DNA from: Phycicoccus sp. Soil748
GTDB lineage: Bacteria > Actinomycetota > Actinomycetes > Actinomycetales > Dermatophilaceae
Length of the DNA stretch: 64,000 nucleotides
Assembly: GCF_001428025.1 (NCBI RefSeq)
Contig: NZ_LMSC01000007.1
Span: 503,117-567,116, forward strand
Reading direction: 5' to 3'
Part shown: positions 47,981-55,363 of the stretch, in pieces
Layout: the number at the start of each line of letters is the position of its first letter
How positions within the stretch are numbered: the stretch's first letter is position 1
Translations under genes and position numbers: made by a program
The notes under the pieces: model-generated
Told to the model about the DNA's origin: nothing
Database searches by the model: none
The model's input: the letters and a program-made list of their open reading frames with translations, nothing else

Positions 47981-48676
47981 GTGGAAGGCACTGAGGTCCG
48001 CAAGCTGGCCGCGCTCGAGGACGCCCACTGGTGGTACCGCGAGCGCCGGCACCTGCTGTCGCGCATGGTCGACGGCGTCACCCCCGGCACCGCGCTGGAC
48101 ATCGGGGCCGCCGGCGGCGGCAACACCCGGGTCCTGCAGGCGGCCGGCTGGTCGGTGGCCGCCCTGGAGTACGGCGCGGACGGTGCGGAGGTCGCGGCCG
48201 ACCGGGGCCTCGCGGTGCTGCGCGCCGACGCGACCGCCCTGCCGGTCGCGGACGCGAGCCTCGACCTGGTCGTGGCGTTCGACGTGCTGGAGCACATCCT
48301 CGACGACGACGCCGCCGTGCGGGAGGTGCTGCGCGTGCTGCGCCCGGGCGGCCGGTTCCTCGTCGCCGTCCCCGCCGACCCGCGGCTGTGGTCCGAGCAC
48401 GACGTCGCGGTCGACCACGTCCGTCGCTACACCCGCACCACGCTCGGCGGTGTCCTGGTGCGCAACGGCTTCGAGGTGACCCGGATGAGGTCGTGGAACG
48501 TCCTGCTGCGGCCCGTGGTCGCCGTGCGCCGCCGGACCTCGAGCGGCTCGGACCTCGACACCGTGCACCCGCTGGTCAACCTGGCCCTGCGCGGGGTCGT
48601 GGCGGTCGAGCGGGTGCTGCCGGTGAAGGCTATGCCTGGCGTGACTCTGCTGGCAGAGGCTCGTCCGCGGCGGTGA
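47981..48676 (+). CDS. Class I SAM-dependent methyltransferase
   Basis: From GTG 47981 the protein has 231 residues; an ATG at 47939 would add an Arg/Pro-rich lead and is less likely. The SAM fold shows LDIGAAGGGNTRVLQAAGW, LEYGADGAEVAADRGL, LVVAFDVLEHILDDDAAV and CLRPGGRFLVAVP-like VLRPGGRFLVAVPAD. HWWYRERRHLL at the N-terminus is typical of glycan- or lipid-associated methyltransferases. It overlaps by 47 bp the convergent glycosyltransferase gene, with which it may share a cell-surface pathway. Confidence 0.82.
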   Translation: MEGTEVRKLAALEDAHWWYRERRHLLSRMVDGVTPGTALDIGAAGGGNTRVLQAAGWSVAALEYGADGAEVAADRGLAVLRADATALPVADASLDLVVAFDVLEHILDDDAAVREVLRVLRPGGRFLVAVPADPRLWSEHDVAVDHVRRYTRTTLGGVLVRNGFEVTRMRSWNVLLRPVVAVRRRTSSGSDLDTVHPLVNLALRGVVAVERVLPVKAMPGVTLLAEARPRR

Positions 48677-49607
48677 CCGGCCCCGTCAGGGAGTCGTAGG
48701 CGACGAAGTAGGTGGGCCGGGCCTGCAGGTGGGCGTACATGCGCCCGACGTACTCGCCCAGGATGCCCAGGCAGAGCAGCTGCACCGCCCCCACCCCGGC
48801 CACGGCCACCACCGTCGAGGTCCAGCCCGGCAGGGCCTGGCCGAGGGCGCTGGCGATGAGCGCGTAGGCCAGCAGCCCGAACGCGGCGGCACCACCGAGG
48901 AGCCCCAGCCAGGTCGCGAACCGCAGCGGGGCCGTCGAGAACCCCGTGACGCTGTCGAGCGAGAGGCGGATCATCGCCGCGAGGGGGTACTTCGAGCGGC
49001 CCGCGGCCCGCTCGTCGCGGCGGTAGGTGACCGAGTCCGAGGGGAACCCGAGCGCAGGCACGACGAACCGCAGCACACGGTGGTGCTCGGGCAGCGCGTT
49101 GACGGCGTCGACCGTGGCGCGGGACATGAGGCGGTAGTCGCCGGCGTCCACCTGGGCGCCGGTGCCCGACAGCAGTCGGATCACCCGGTAGAAGGCCCAG
49201 GCGCTGGCCCGCTTGAAGGGGGAGTCGGTCGACCGGTCGGACCGCACGCCGTACACGACGTCGACACCCTGGCGGGCCCGCGCGAGCATCTCCGGGATGA
49301 CCTCCGGCGGGTCCTGCAGGTCGGCGTCGAGGGTCACGACGTAGGCGCCGCGCGCGGTCGCGAGGCCGGCCGAGATGGCGGCCTGGTGGCCGGCGTTGGC
49401 GCGCAGCCGCACGACCCGCAGCTCCGGCCACTCGCGCAGCAGGCGCTGCAGGACGACGGGGGAGGAGTCGGTGCTGCCGTCGTCGACCGTGACGACCTCG
49501 TAGGTGGCGCCGAGGCCGTCCGCCACGGGGCGCAGCCGCTGGGCGAGCAGGGGCAGCACGTCCTCCTCGTTGTACACGGGGACGACGATGCTGAGCTCGG
49601 GACGCAT
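48630..49607 (-). CDS. Polyprenyl-phosphate glycosyltransferase (GT2)
   Basis: From ATG 49607 the protein has 325 residues. The GT2 A-type domain (SIVVPVYNEEDVLPLL, VDDGSTDSSP, DADLQDPPEVI with the DXD motif) spans about 1-225. Two C-terminal membrane helices lie at about 240-295. This is the PgaC/DPM1-like subgroup that transfers sugars to undecaprenyl phosphate at the inner face of the membrane. Sugar and acceptor are unknown. The start has TAGTCT 7 nt upstream. The region upstream is the unusual 680-bp non-coding stretch. Confidence 0.9.
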   Translation of the reverse strand: MRPELSIVVPVYNEEDVLPLLAQRLRPVADGLGATYEVVTVDDGSTDSSPVVLQRLLREWPELRVVRLRANAGHQAAISAGLATARGAYVVTLDADLQDPPEVIPEMLARARQGVDVVYGVRSDRSTDSPFKRASAWAFYRVIRLLSGTGAQVDAGDYRLMSRATVDAVNALPEHHRVLRFVVPALGFPSDSVTYRRDERAAGRSKYPLAAMIRLSLDSVTGFSTAPLRFATWLGLLGGAAAFGLLAYALIASALGQALPGWTSTVVAVAGVGAVQLLCLGILGEYVGRMYAHLQARPTYFVAYDSLTGPVTAADEPLPAESRQA

Positions 49608-49614
49608 GGGGCCA

Positions 49615-49620
49615 AGACTA
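49615..49620 (-). promoter_or_regulatory. -10 hexamer of the GT2 gene
   Basis: TAGTCT on the minus strand lies 7 nt from ATG 49607. Confidence 0.5.
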
Positions 49621-49673
49621 GGCCGTGCGCCTGTGCCGGAGGTGTGGAGCGGAGAGGGGTCCCGCGAACGGGT

Positions 49674-49708
49674 GAGGGCCCGTCGAAGTATGAGTTCGAC
49701 GGGCCCTC
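49674..49708. terminator. Perfect 14-bp hairpin upstream of the GT2 promoter
   Basis: Arms 49674-49687 and 49695-49708 with a 7-nt loop. On the minus strand it stands 54 bp before the GT2 -10 hexamer and could end an upstream leftward transcript. Confidence 0.5.
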
Positions 49709-49723
49709 TCGGTGCTCCTCCGT

Positions 49724-49913
49724 GCCGGCGGACCGGCGGTGGAGGGGTACCGGGTGTGGGTCCGGCCACCGCCGGAGCGGGGGTGGTGCCCACAGGTGCA
49801 GCTCTGGTGCCGGCGAACCGGCGCCCTCCCTGCCCCTGGTCGACCGCGCACTCACCCGTTGGACGAGGTCGTGCCCACTGCGACGGTGGCTCCCCGGGAG
49901 CCGGCGGACCGGT
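49724..49913 (+). repeat. Three dispersed copies of GCCGGCG(G/A)ACCGG
   Basis: Copies at 49724-49737, 49809-49822 and 49900-49913 are spaced 85 and 91 bp. Each has internal dyad symmetry (GCCGG/CCGGC or near). They may be operator-like sites or a small interspersed repeat. Confidence 0.4.
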
Positions 49914-50146
49914 GCCCGGGTCGTTGCGATCTGGTCAGTGGTCTCGGTGTTCCTCCGCGGCGTCGCCCGCGGACCCGGGGCCCGGAGGCCGTCAGGACCC
50001 CAGCCGGGCGAGCCCGGTCGGGGCGGTCCACCGTTATCCGGCTGACCTGTACTCCAGTTCTCGGGCCGGTCCGGGTCTCCCCGTACCAAGCCCTCCGAAC
50101 CGGAGTGCGTGAGAGATGTCTAGCGACTGGATCGGTTGCGCCGCAA

Positions 50147-50162
50147 GGGTTTCGGAAAACCC
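50147..50162. other. GGGTTT/AAACCC hairpin
   Basis: Perfect 6-bp arms (50147-50152 and 50157-50162) with a CGGA loop, just before the DnaA-box cluster. Confidence 0.35.
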
Positions 50163-50177
50163 GTCTTCGTCCACCGG

Positions 50178-50243
50178 TTGCCCACACCGTTGTCCACATG
50201 GCCCCCTGCTCAAAGACCGGGTTGTGCACACCCCTGTGCACAA
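50178..50243. promoter_or_regulatory. Cluster of four DnaA-box-like 9-mers
   Basis: TTGCCCACA (50178-50186), TTGTCCACA (50190-50198) and TTGTGCACA (50222-50230) lie on the plus strand, and a second TTGTGCACA on the minus strand at 50235-50243. TTGTCCACA is a standard high-GC actinobacterial DnaA box. The last two form a perfect 10-bp inverted repeat with a CCCC spacer. No dnaA or dnaN is nearby, so this is not an ordinary oriC. Confidence 0.5.
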
Positions 50244-50276
50244 CATCCGTGGAGGAACTCACGGGCTGGCGACCGG

Positions 50277-50282
50277 TAGGCT
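50277..50282 (+). promoter_or_regulatory. -10 hexamer of the 68-residue membrane ORF / nadD unit
   Basis: TAGGCT lies 7 nt before ATG 50290, 34 bp downstream of the last DnaA-box-like site. Confidence 0.5.
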
Positions 50283-50289
50283 GGGGCCC

Positions 50290-50496
50290 ATGACGTCGTC
50301 TCTGTCCAACCTGTTCGCCGTTGCCGAGGAGCAGACCCGCGAGCTGCCCATGCCTCCCCAGGCGTTCGGGGCGCTGGCGTTCATCGGCTTCCTCGCGCTG
50401 CTCGGGGTCCTGTGGGGGTTCCGCAACACCGCCCAGAAGCTCGCCGGGCCGGCCCACCACGGCGACCACGCGGGTCACCAGGGCGGCCACCACTGA
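50290..50496 (+). CDS. Small membrane protein upstream of nadD
   Basis: This 68-residue protein has one membrane helix (about residues 24-43, [20 protein letters not shown]) and a His/Gly-rich C-terminal tail ([13 protein letters not shown]) that could bind metal. It begins behind a leaderless promoter and ends 2 bp before nadD. Position and topology recall small proteins found next to nadD in other actinomycetes. Function is unknown. Confidence 0.75.
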   Translation: MTSSLSNLFAVAEEQTRELPMPPQAFGALAFIGFLALLGVLWGFRNTAQKLAGPAHHGDHAGHQGGHH

Positions 50497-50498
50497 GC

Positions 50499-51107
50499 AT
50501 GCGTCTCGGGGTGATGGGCGGGACGTTCGACCCGATCCACCACGGCCACCTCGTGGCCGCCTCCGAGGTGCAGGCCCTCTTCGGGCTCGACGAGGTCGTC
50601 TTCGTCCCCACGGGCCAGCCGTGGCAGAAGGACACCCGCGAGGTCAGCCCCGCGGAGGACCGTTACCTCATGACGGTCGTCGCGACGGCGTCCAACCCCC
50701 GGTTCACCGTCAGCCGCGTCGACATCGACCGGCCGGGGCCGACCTACACGATCGACACCCTGCGCGACCTGCACGCCCAGCGTCCCGATGACGAGCTGTT
50801 CTTCATCACGGGCGCCGATGCGCTCGCGCAGATCCTGTCGTGGAAGGACGCCGACGAGCTCTTCGAGCTGGCGCACTTCATCGGCGTCACCCGCCCCGGG
50901 TACGTCCTGTCCGAGTCCGGCCTGCCGGCCGACCGGGTCACCCTCCAGGAGGTGCCCGCCATGGCCATCAGCTCGACGGACTGCCGTGCGCGGGTCGAGC
51001 GTTCCGAGCCGGTCTGGTACCTCGTGCCCGACGGCGTCGTCCAGTACATCAACAAATACCGCCTGTACGCGGCCGGCACCCCCGCCGCCGCGACGGCACG
51101 AACGTAG
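50499..51107 (+). CDS. nadD: Nicotinate-nucleotide adenylyltransferase
   Basis: From ATG 50499 the protein has 202 residues. The nucleotidyltransferase motifs [18 protein letters not shown] and [10 protein letters not shown] (the ISSxxxR site) are clear, as are [10 protein letters not shown] and [15 protein letters not shown]. It makes deamido-NAD from nicotinate mononucleotide and ATP. It sits in the common nadD-rsfS-phosphatase order. Confidence 0.97.
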   Translation: MRLGVMGGTFDPIHHGHLVAASEVQALFGLDEVVFVPTGQPWQKDTREVSPAEDRYLMTVVATASNPRFTVSRVDIDRPGPTYTIDTLRDLHAQRPDDELFFITGADALAQILSWKDADELFELAHFIGVTRPGYVLSESGLPADRVTLQEVPAMAISSTDCRARVERSEPVWYLVPDGVVQYINKYRLYAAGTPAAATART

Positions 51108-51114
51108 GAGTGCA

Positions 51115-51489
51115 GTGCCTGCCACCGAACGATCCCTCGAGCTGGCCAAGACGGCCGCCGTCGCCGCCGACGACAAGCTCGCGACCACCATCGCCGGCAT
51201 CGACGTCAGCGAGCAGCTCGCCCTCACCGACGTCTTCGTCATCGTCTCCGCGGGCACCGACCGCCAGGTCGGCGCCATCGTCGACGAGGTCGAGGACAAG
51301 CTCCGCGAGAAGGGCGCCAAGCCGATCCGCCGCGAGGGCGAGCGTGACGGCCGCTGGGTCCTGCTCGACTTCGGCGACATCGTCGTCCACGTCCAGCACG
51401 ACGAGGAGCGTGACTTCTACGAGCTCGAGCGGCTCTGGAAGGACTGCCCCGAGATCGACCTGGGCGTGCCCAAGCGCCGCGACGCGTGA
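51115..51489 (+). CDS. rsfS: Ribosomal silencing factor RsfS
   Basis: This protein of about 124 residues (GTG start after TAGGAG) belongs to the Iojap/RsfS family, with DVSEQLALTDVFVIVSAGTDRQVGAIVDEVEDKL and the conserved GRWVLLDFGDIVVHVQHDEERDFYELERLWKD. It binds L14 and blocks subunit joining during starvation. Its stop overlaps the GTG of the phosphatase gene. Confidence 0.96.
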   Translation: MPATERSLELAKTAAVAADDKLATTIAGIDVSEQLALTDVFVIVSAGTDRQVGAIVDEVEDKLREKGAKPIRREGERDGRWVLLDFGDIVVHVQHDEERDFYELERLWKDCPEIDLGVPKRRDA

Positions 51490-52127
51490 GCGGGGAGGGC
51501 GCGCAGGCGGCGTCCACCGGGCGGCGCCGCGTGGTGCTGCTCCGGCACGGCCAGACCGGCCACAACGCCGCCGGCATCTGGCAGGGACAGCTCGACAGCG
51601 ACCTGTCCGACCTCGGGCGTGAGCAGGCCCGGATCGCGGGGAAGGCCCTGGCCGACCTCGGACCCGTGGTCGTGGTCGCCTCCGACCTCACCCGTGCCGC
51701 CCACACCGGCGCGGAGGTCGCCTCGGCTGCCGGTGTCGAGCTCACGCTCGACCCCCGGTGGCGCGAGATCAACGTCGGTCGCTGGGAGGGCCTGACCGCC
51801 GAGGAGGTACTCACGCAGTACCCCGAGGAGCGGCAGCGGCACTTCCGCGGCGAGGACTTCCCTCGCGGTGTGGACGGTGAGTCGCTGTCGGACGTGACCG
51901 CCCGCGTGCGGGCCGCGCTGGACGACCTCCTCGGCCGCCTCGGGCCGGGGGAGACGGCCGTCGTCGCGACGCACGGCGTCACCGCCCGCGTGGTGGCGGC
52001 AGCACTCGTCGAGCTCGACGTCGCGACGGTCTGGCGGGTGCTCGGCGGGTTCGGCAACTGCCACTGGGCCGAGCTCGTGGAGGGCCCCGGCGGGTGGCGG
52101 ATCGCGACCTGGAACGCCTCGGCCTGA
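51486..52127 (+). CDS. Histidine phosphatase family protein
   Basis: This 213-residue protein has the phosphoglycerate-mutase-like RHG motif (LLRHGQTGHN, catalytic His) at about residue 19 and VATHGVTARVV near 164. ALADLGPVVVVASDLTRAAHTGAEVA and WREINVGRWEGLTAEEV also match. It probably dephosphorylates a small metabolite. It overlaps rsfS and is followed by tRNA-Ala after 99 bp. Confidence 0.9.
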   Translation: MSGEGAQAASTGRRRVVLLRHGQTGHNAAGIWQGQLDSDLSDLGREQARIAGKALADLGPVVVVASDLTRAAHTGAEVASAAGVELTLDPRWREINVGRWEGLTAEEVLTQYPEERQRHFRGEDFPRGVDGESLSDVTARVRAALDDLLGRLGPGETAVVATHGVTARVVAAALVELDVATVWRVLGGFGNCHWAELVEGPGGWRIATWNASA

Positions 52128-52226
52128 GGCCGCGGGAGCAGCGGCAGCACCCGATTTGGTGAAACGGGTGGGTCACTGGGTAAACTTCCGCAGTCGCCTC
52201 CGGGGGACACCCCCTCGGGGAGACTC

Positions 52227-52299
52227 GGGGCTGTGGCGCAGTTGGTAGCGCACTTCCATGGCATGGAAGGGGTCAGGGGTTCGAATCCCCTCAGCTCCA
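52227..52299 (+). tRNA. tRNA-Ala (anticodon GGC)
   Basis: This 73-nt cloverleaf has a 7-bp acceptor stem that includes the alanine-identity G3-U70 pair, a D-arm (GCGCAGTTGGTAGCGC), an anticodon arm CTTCC-ATGGCAT-GGAAG with anticodon GGC, and a T-arm with TTCGAAT. CCA is not encoded; the tRNA ends at the discriminator A. Confidence 0.97.
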
Positions 52300-52431
52300 C
52301 AACGCGAAGAAGGACCGGACACGCTTTACGTCCGGTCCTTCTTCGCGTTCTCGGATGTGTATGGGGGGATTCGGGAGGAGCGCCTCCCCGGCGCGCAGCG
52401 CCCCGCGGCCGACGGGTCCCCTCAGCTCCAC
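52286..52431 (+). repeat. 15-bp direct repeat of the tRNA-Ala 3' end
   Basis: TCCCCTCAGCTCCAC occurs at 52286-52300 (T-stem, acceptor and discriminator) and again at 52417-52431, 131 bp apart. This resembles the footprint of an integrase using the tRNA 3' end as attachment site. No integrase gene is present between them. Confidence 0.5.
52301..52349 (+). terminator. 20-bp perfect hairpin directly after tRNA-Ala
   Basis: Arms 52301-52320 and 52330-52349 are fully complementary, with a 9-nt loop. It begins one base after the tRNA 3' end and probably ends tRNA transcription. Confidence 0.75.
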
Positions 52432-52440
52432 CGGCGAGCA

Positions 52441-52486
52441 CCGCGCGGAGCGGCCGCGGTTGTCCGCGAGGAGCGGCGGCGGTTGT
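52441..52486 (+). repeat. Tandem 23-bp repeat
   Basis: Two adjacent 23-bp copies (52441-52463 and 52464-52486) differ at 2 positions. They lie 32 bp upstream of the flavodoxin-like gene and may be a duplicated operator. Confidence 0.55.
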
Positions 52487-52518
52487 TTGCTGGAGACCAG
52501 CCCGGGTAGCAGCCACCC

Positions 52519-53136
52519 ATGACGACCGACCTGCCGCTCAAGGCCCTGGCGATCACCTGCAGCCTGAAGCCGTCGCCCGCCCCGTCGAGCAGCGACCTGC
52601 TGACCCAGCAGCTGCTCGACGCCATGGCGGGCCACGGAGTCCAGACCGAGCTCGTGCGGGCGGTGGACCACGACATCCGGCCGGGTGTGGAGGCCGACAT
52701 GGGCGACGGCGACGCGTGGCCGGCCCTGCGCGAGAAGCTGCTCGCGGCCGACATCCTCGTCCTGGCCACGCCGACGTGGTTGGGACAGCACTCCAGCGTC
52801 GCCCAGCGGGTGCTCGAGCGCCTTGACGCCGAGCTGTCCGACACCAACGACGACGGGCAGCCGCGGACCTACGGCAAGGTCGCGGCCGCCGTGGTGGTGG
52901 GCAACGAGGACGGCGCCCACCACATCAGCGCGGTCCTCTTCCAGGCGCTCAACGACGTCGGGTTCACCATCCCGGCCGGTGGGGTGACCTACTGGAACGG
53001 TGAGGCGATGCAGGGCACCGACTACAACGACCTCGAGAAGACCCCGGAGTCGACGGCCTCGACCACGGCGACGCTGGCGGCCAACACGGCGCACCTCGCG
53101 CGCCTGCTCCGCGACGCGGCATACCCGCCTGCCTGA
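52519..53136 (+). CDS. Flavodoxin-like NAD(P)H-dependent oxidoreductase
   Basis: This 205-residue protein has a flavodoxin-type fold (LKALAITCSLKPSPAPSSSDLL with the FMN phosphate loop; ADILVLATPTWLGQHSSVAQRVLERL; VVVGNEDGAHHISAVLFQALND). It is probably an FMN reductase or quinone reductase using NAD(P)H. It is transcribed alone after the tRNA region; the partner enzyme is unknown. Confidence 0.85.
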   Translation: MTTDLPLKALAITCSLKPSPAPSSSDLLTQQLLDAMAGHGVQTELVRAVDHDIRPGVEADMGDGDAWPALREKLLAADILVLATPTWLGQHSSVAQRVLERLDAELSDTNDDGQPRTYGKVAAAVVVGNEDGAHHISAVLFQALNDVGFTIPAGGVTYWNGEAMQGTDYNDLEKTPESTASTTATLAANTAHLARLLRDAAYPPA

Positions 53137-53226
53137 GTGGGCACCGTCCCGTTGCGCCCAGCGCCGGGCGTGCCAGAGTGGGCCGGCGGGTATGCCGCTC
53201 CACCCACGTCGTCGAAGGAGCCCTGA

Positions 53227-54816
53227 GTGATCAACGCGGATGCCGTCGTCGTCGGCGCGGGACCGAACGGGCTCGTAGCCGCCAACGCCCTTGCGGACGC
53301 CGGATGGGACGTCGTCCTCGTCGAGGCCAACGACGAGGTCGGGGGCGCCGTGCGCAGCGCGGAGGTGACGGCGCCCGGCTACGTCAGCGACCTGTTCAGC
53401 GCGTTCTACCCCCTGGCCGCGGCGAGCCCGATCATCCGGGACCTCCACCTCGAGGAGCACGGCCTCGTGTGGCGCCGGGCCCCGCACGTGCTCGCCCACG
53501 CGCTCGAGGACGGCAGCGCCGCGGTGCTCTGCTCACGGGCCGAGGACACCGCCGAGGGGCTCGAGGCGCAGGCCGCCGGGGACGGCGACGCCTGGCTCGA
53601 GCTGGTCGCCGGCTGGGACCGCGTGCGCGACCCGCTGCTCGACGCCCTGTTCACGCCGTTCCCGCCGGTCACCTCGGGCGCCCGGATGCTGCGCCGGCTC
53701 GGCGCCGCGGGCACGCTCGACTTCGCCCGCCTCGGCGTGATGCCCGTCCGCCGGCTCGGTGAGGAGCGGTTCTCCGGCCGCGCGCCGGGGCTGCTGCTCA
53801 CGGGCAACGCCATGCACTCAGACCTGGCGCCCGACGCCGCGGGCAGCGCGTTGTTCGGCTGGCTGCTGTGCATGCTCGGTCAGGACGTGGGCTTCCCGGT
53901 GCCCGAGGGAGGCGCAGGAGAGCTCGCAGCGGCCCTGCGGCGACGGGCCGAGAGCCTCGGCGTGCGCGTGCTCACCGGCACCCCGGTCACCACCGTGACC
54001 ACCGCTGCCGGCCGGGCCACCGGGGTCCGGCTCGCCGACGGCACCGAGGTGCGCGCCCGCCGCGGGGTCCTTGCGGACGTCCCCGCCCCGGCGCTGTACG
54101 AGAAGCTCCTCGCCGACCACCCGCTGCCGCGACGGCTGCGCCGGGACATCGGCAGGTTCCAGTGGGACAACGCCACGATCAAGGTCAACTGGGCGCTCGA
54201 CCGCCCGGTCCCGTGGACGGCGCCCGGGGCCCACGGCGCCGGCACGGTGCACCTCGGCGTCGACCAGGACGGGTTCGTCGGCTTCTCCGCCGACCTCACC
54301 GTGGGGCGGGTCCCGCAGCGGCCGTTCATGCTGTTCGGCCAGATGACCACCTCCGACCCCACGCGCTCGCCCGCGGGCACCGAGTCCGCGTGGGCCTACA
54401 CCCACGTGCCGCACGGCATCGACTGGAGCGGCCAGCAGCTGGCCGACCACGTCGACCGCATCGAGTCTGCGGTCGAACGCGTCGCCCCCGGCTTCCGCGA
54501 CAGCGCCGTGGCGCGACACGTGCAGTCGCCGAGCGACCTCGAGTCGGAGAACCCGAGCCTGGTCGGCGGGGCGATCAACGCCGGTACGTCCGGGCTGCAC
54601 CAGCAACTCGTGCTCCGTCCCACTCCCGGCCTGGGCCGGCCTGAGACCCCTGTGCCCGGGCTCTACCTCGCCAGCGCCTCGGCCCACCCGGGCGGTGGCG
54701 TCCATGGGGCCTGCGGGTGGAACGCCGCGCGCGCGGCGATCGGGGCGAACGGCGCCACCGGGGGCGTGCGCCGGGCACTCACCCGTACGGCGTGGGCCCG
54801 GCTCCTCAAGGACTGA
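53227..54816 (+). CDS. FAD-dependent oxidoreductase of the phytoene desaturase/amine oxidase type
   Basis: This 529-residue protein starts at GTG 53227 after GAAGGAG. The FAD fold is VVVGAGPNGLVAANALADAG with EVGGAVRSAEVTAPGY. The C-terminus reads LYLASASAHPGGGVHGACGWNAARAA, the closing motif of carotenoid desaturases. No carotenoid genes are next to it, so it may act on other lipids or amines. A bidirectional hairpin overlaps its stop. Confidence 0.88.
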   Translation: MINADAVVVGAGPNGLVAANALADAGWDVVLVEANDEVGGAVRSAEVTAPGYVSDLFSAFYPLAAASPIIRDLHLEEHGLVWRRAPHVLAHALEDGSAAVLCSRAEDTAEGLEAQAAGDGDAWLELVAGWDRVRDPLLDALFTPFPPVTSGARMLRRLGAAGTLDFARLGVMPVRRLGEERFSGRAPGLLLTGNAMHSDLAPDAAGSALFGWLLCMLGQDVGFPVPEGGAGELAAALRRRAESLGVRVLTGTPVTTVTTAAGRATGVRLADGTEVRARRGVLADVPAPALYEKLLADHPLPRRLRRDIGRFQWDNATIKVNWALDRPVPWTAPGAHGAGTVHLGVDQDGFVGFSADLTVGRVPQRPFMLFGQMTTSDPTRSPAGTESAWAYTHVPHGIDWSGQQLADHVDRIESAVERVAPGFRDSAVARHVQSPSDLESENPSLVGGAINAGTSGLHQQLVLRPTPGLGRPETPVPGLYLASASAHPGGGVHGACGWNAARAAIGANGATGGVRRALTRTAWARLLKD

Positions 54817-54846
54817 GGCGGCCGAGCCGACCGGCTCGCCCGCCTC
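54815..54846. terminator. Bidirectional hairpin overlapping the FAD oxidoreductase stop
   Basis: Arms 54815-54828 and 54833-54846 pair over 14 bp with one mismatch and a 4-nt loop, between convergent genes. Confidence 0.65.
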
Positions 54847-54870
54847 GAGTGGTGTGTCCGCTGGGGCCGG

Positions 54871-55362
54871 TCAGCCCTGGGCGACCCGCTCGCGGTGGCG
54901 CCCCTCGGCCAGGTAGGCGAGGCGGCGCAGCGCCTCGACGTTGCGCGGGCCGATCATGAGCTGCCGCAGGGGTTTCGGCACGAGCGTGCCTGGCCCGCGG
55001 ACCGCATCCTCCTCGATGGTGACGGTGCAGCCGCTGCCCCGGGGAGTGATGGTCAGGACGACTCGCGCCTCGCCAGCCGGCCAGCCGCGCGCGGTCAGGA
55101 CCAGCTCGGTGTCGGGCACCGAGCGCTCGACGTGCGTGGTGTCGCTGATGACCACCGGCCACAGGCCGAAGGAGTGGTGGATGCGCGCGCCCTCGCCGGG
55201 CCACGAGTGGTCGACGTCGCGGACCCTGGACGCGCCCACGACCCACGTCGCGTAGGCCCACCCGTCGGAGAGCACCTCCCACACGGCCTCGCTGGGCGCG
55301 TCGACCTCGCGGGTCACGGTCACCACGCCGTCGTGGGCGCTCTGGCTGGTCTGCTCGTCCAT
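54871..55362 (-). CDS. SRPBCC family protein (START-like)
   Basis: This 163-residue protein opens VTVTREVDAPSEAVWEVLSDGWAYATWV and has the antiparallel sheet and C-terminal helix (EALRRLAYLAEGRH) of polyketide cyclase-like/SRPBCC proteins. It likely binds a hydrophobic ligand. Its reading frame ends just upstream of the SRPBCC/SDR block boundary, and its start is 1 bp from the SDR stop. The SDR and ADH genes are co-oriented, so the three may form one unit. Confidence 0.8.
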   Translation of the reverse strand: MDEQTSQSAHDGVVTVTREVDAPSEAVWEVLSDGWAYATWVVGASRVRDVDHSWPGEGARIHHSFGLWPVVISDTTHVERSVPDTELVLTARGWPAGEARVVLTITPRGSGCTVTIEEDAVRGPGTLVPKPLRQLMIGPRNVEALRRLAYLAEGRHRERVAQG

Positions 55363-55363
55363 G

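Larger units (their letters stand above)
49608..50289. other. 682-bp non-coding region with hairpins, repeats and DnaA-box-like sites
   Basis: No credible gene is seen in either strand. It lies between the leftward GT2 gene and the rightward 68-residue ORF. Left to right it holds a perfect 14-bp hairpin, three copies of GCCGGCG(G/A)ACCGG, a GGGTTT/AAACCC hairpin and four DnaA-box-like 9-mers. Each is listed separately. It could hold an unrecognised RNA gene or a DnaA-binding control site. Confidence 0.6.

Noticed and set aside
50178-50243. Chromosomal replication origin
   Set aside because: Four boxes only and no dnaA, dnaN, rpmH or parAB nearby; the cluster is reported as an off-origin site instead.
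52233-52826. Open frames reading through tRNA-Ala, for example one starting MAWKGSGVRIPSAP
   Set aside because: They translate the tRNA gene itself and the adjacent hairpin; this is a well-known false gene type.
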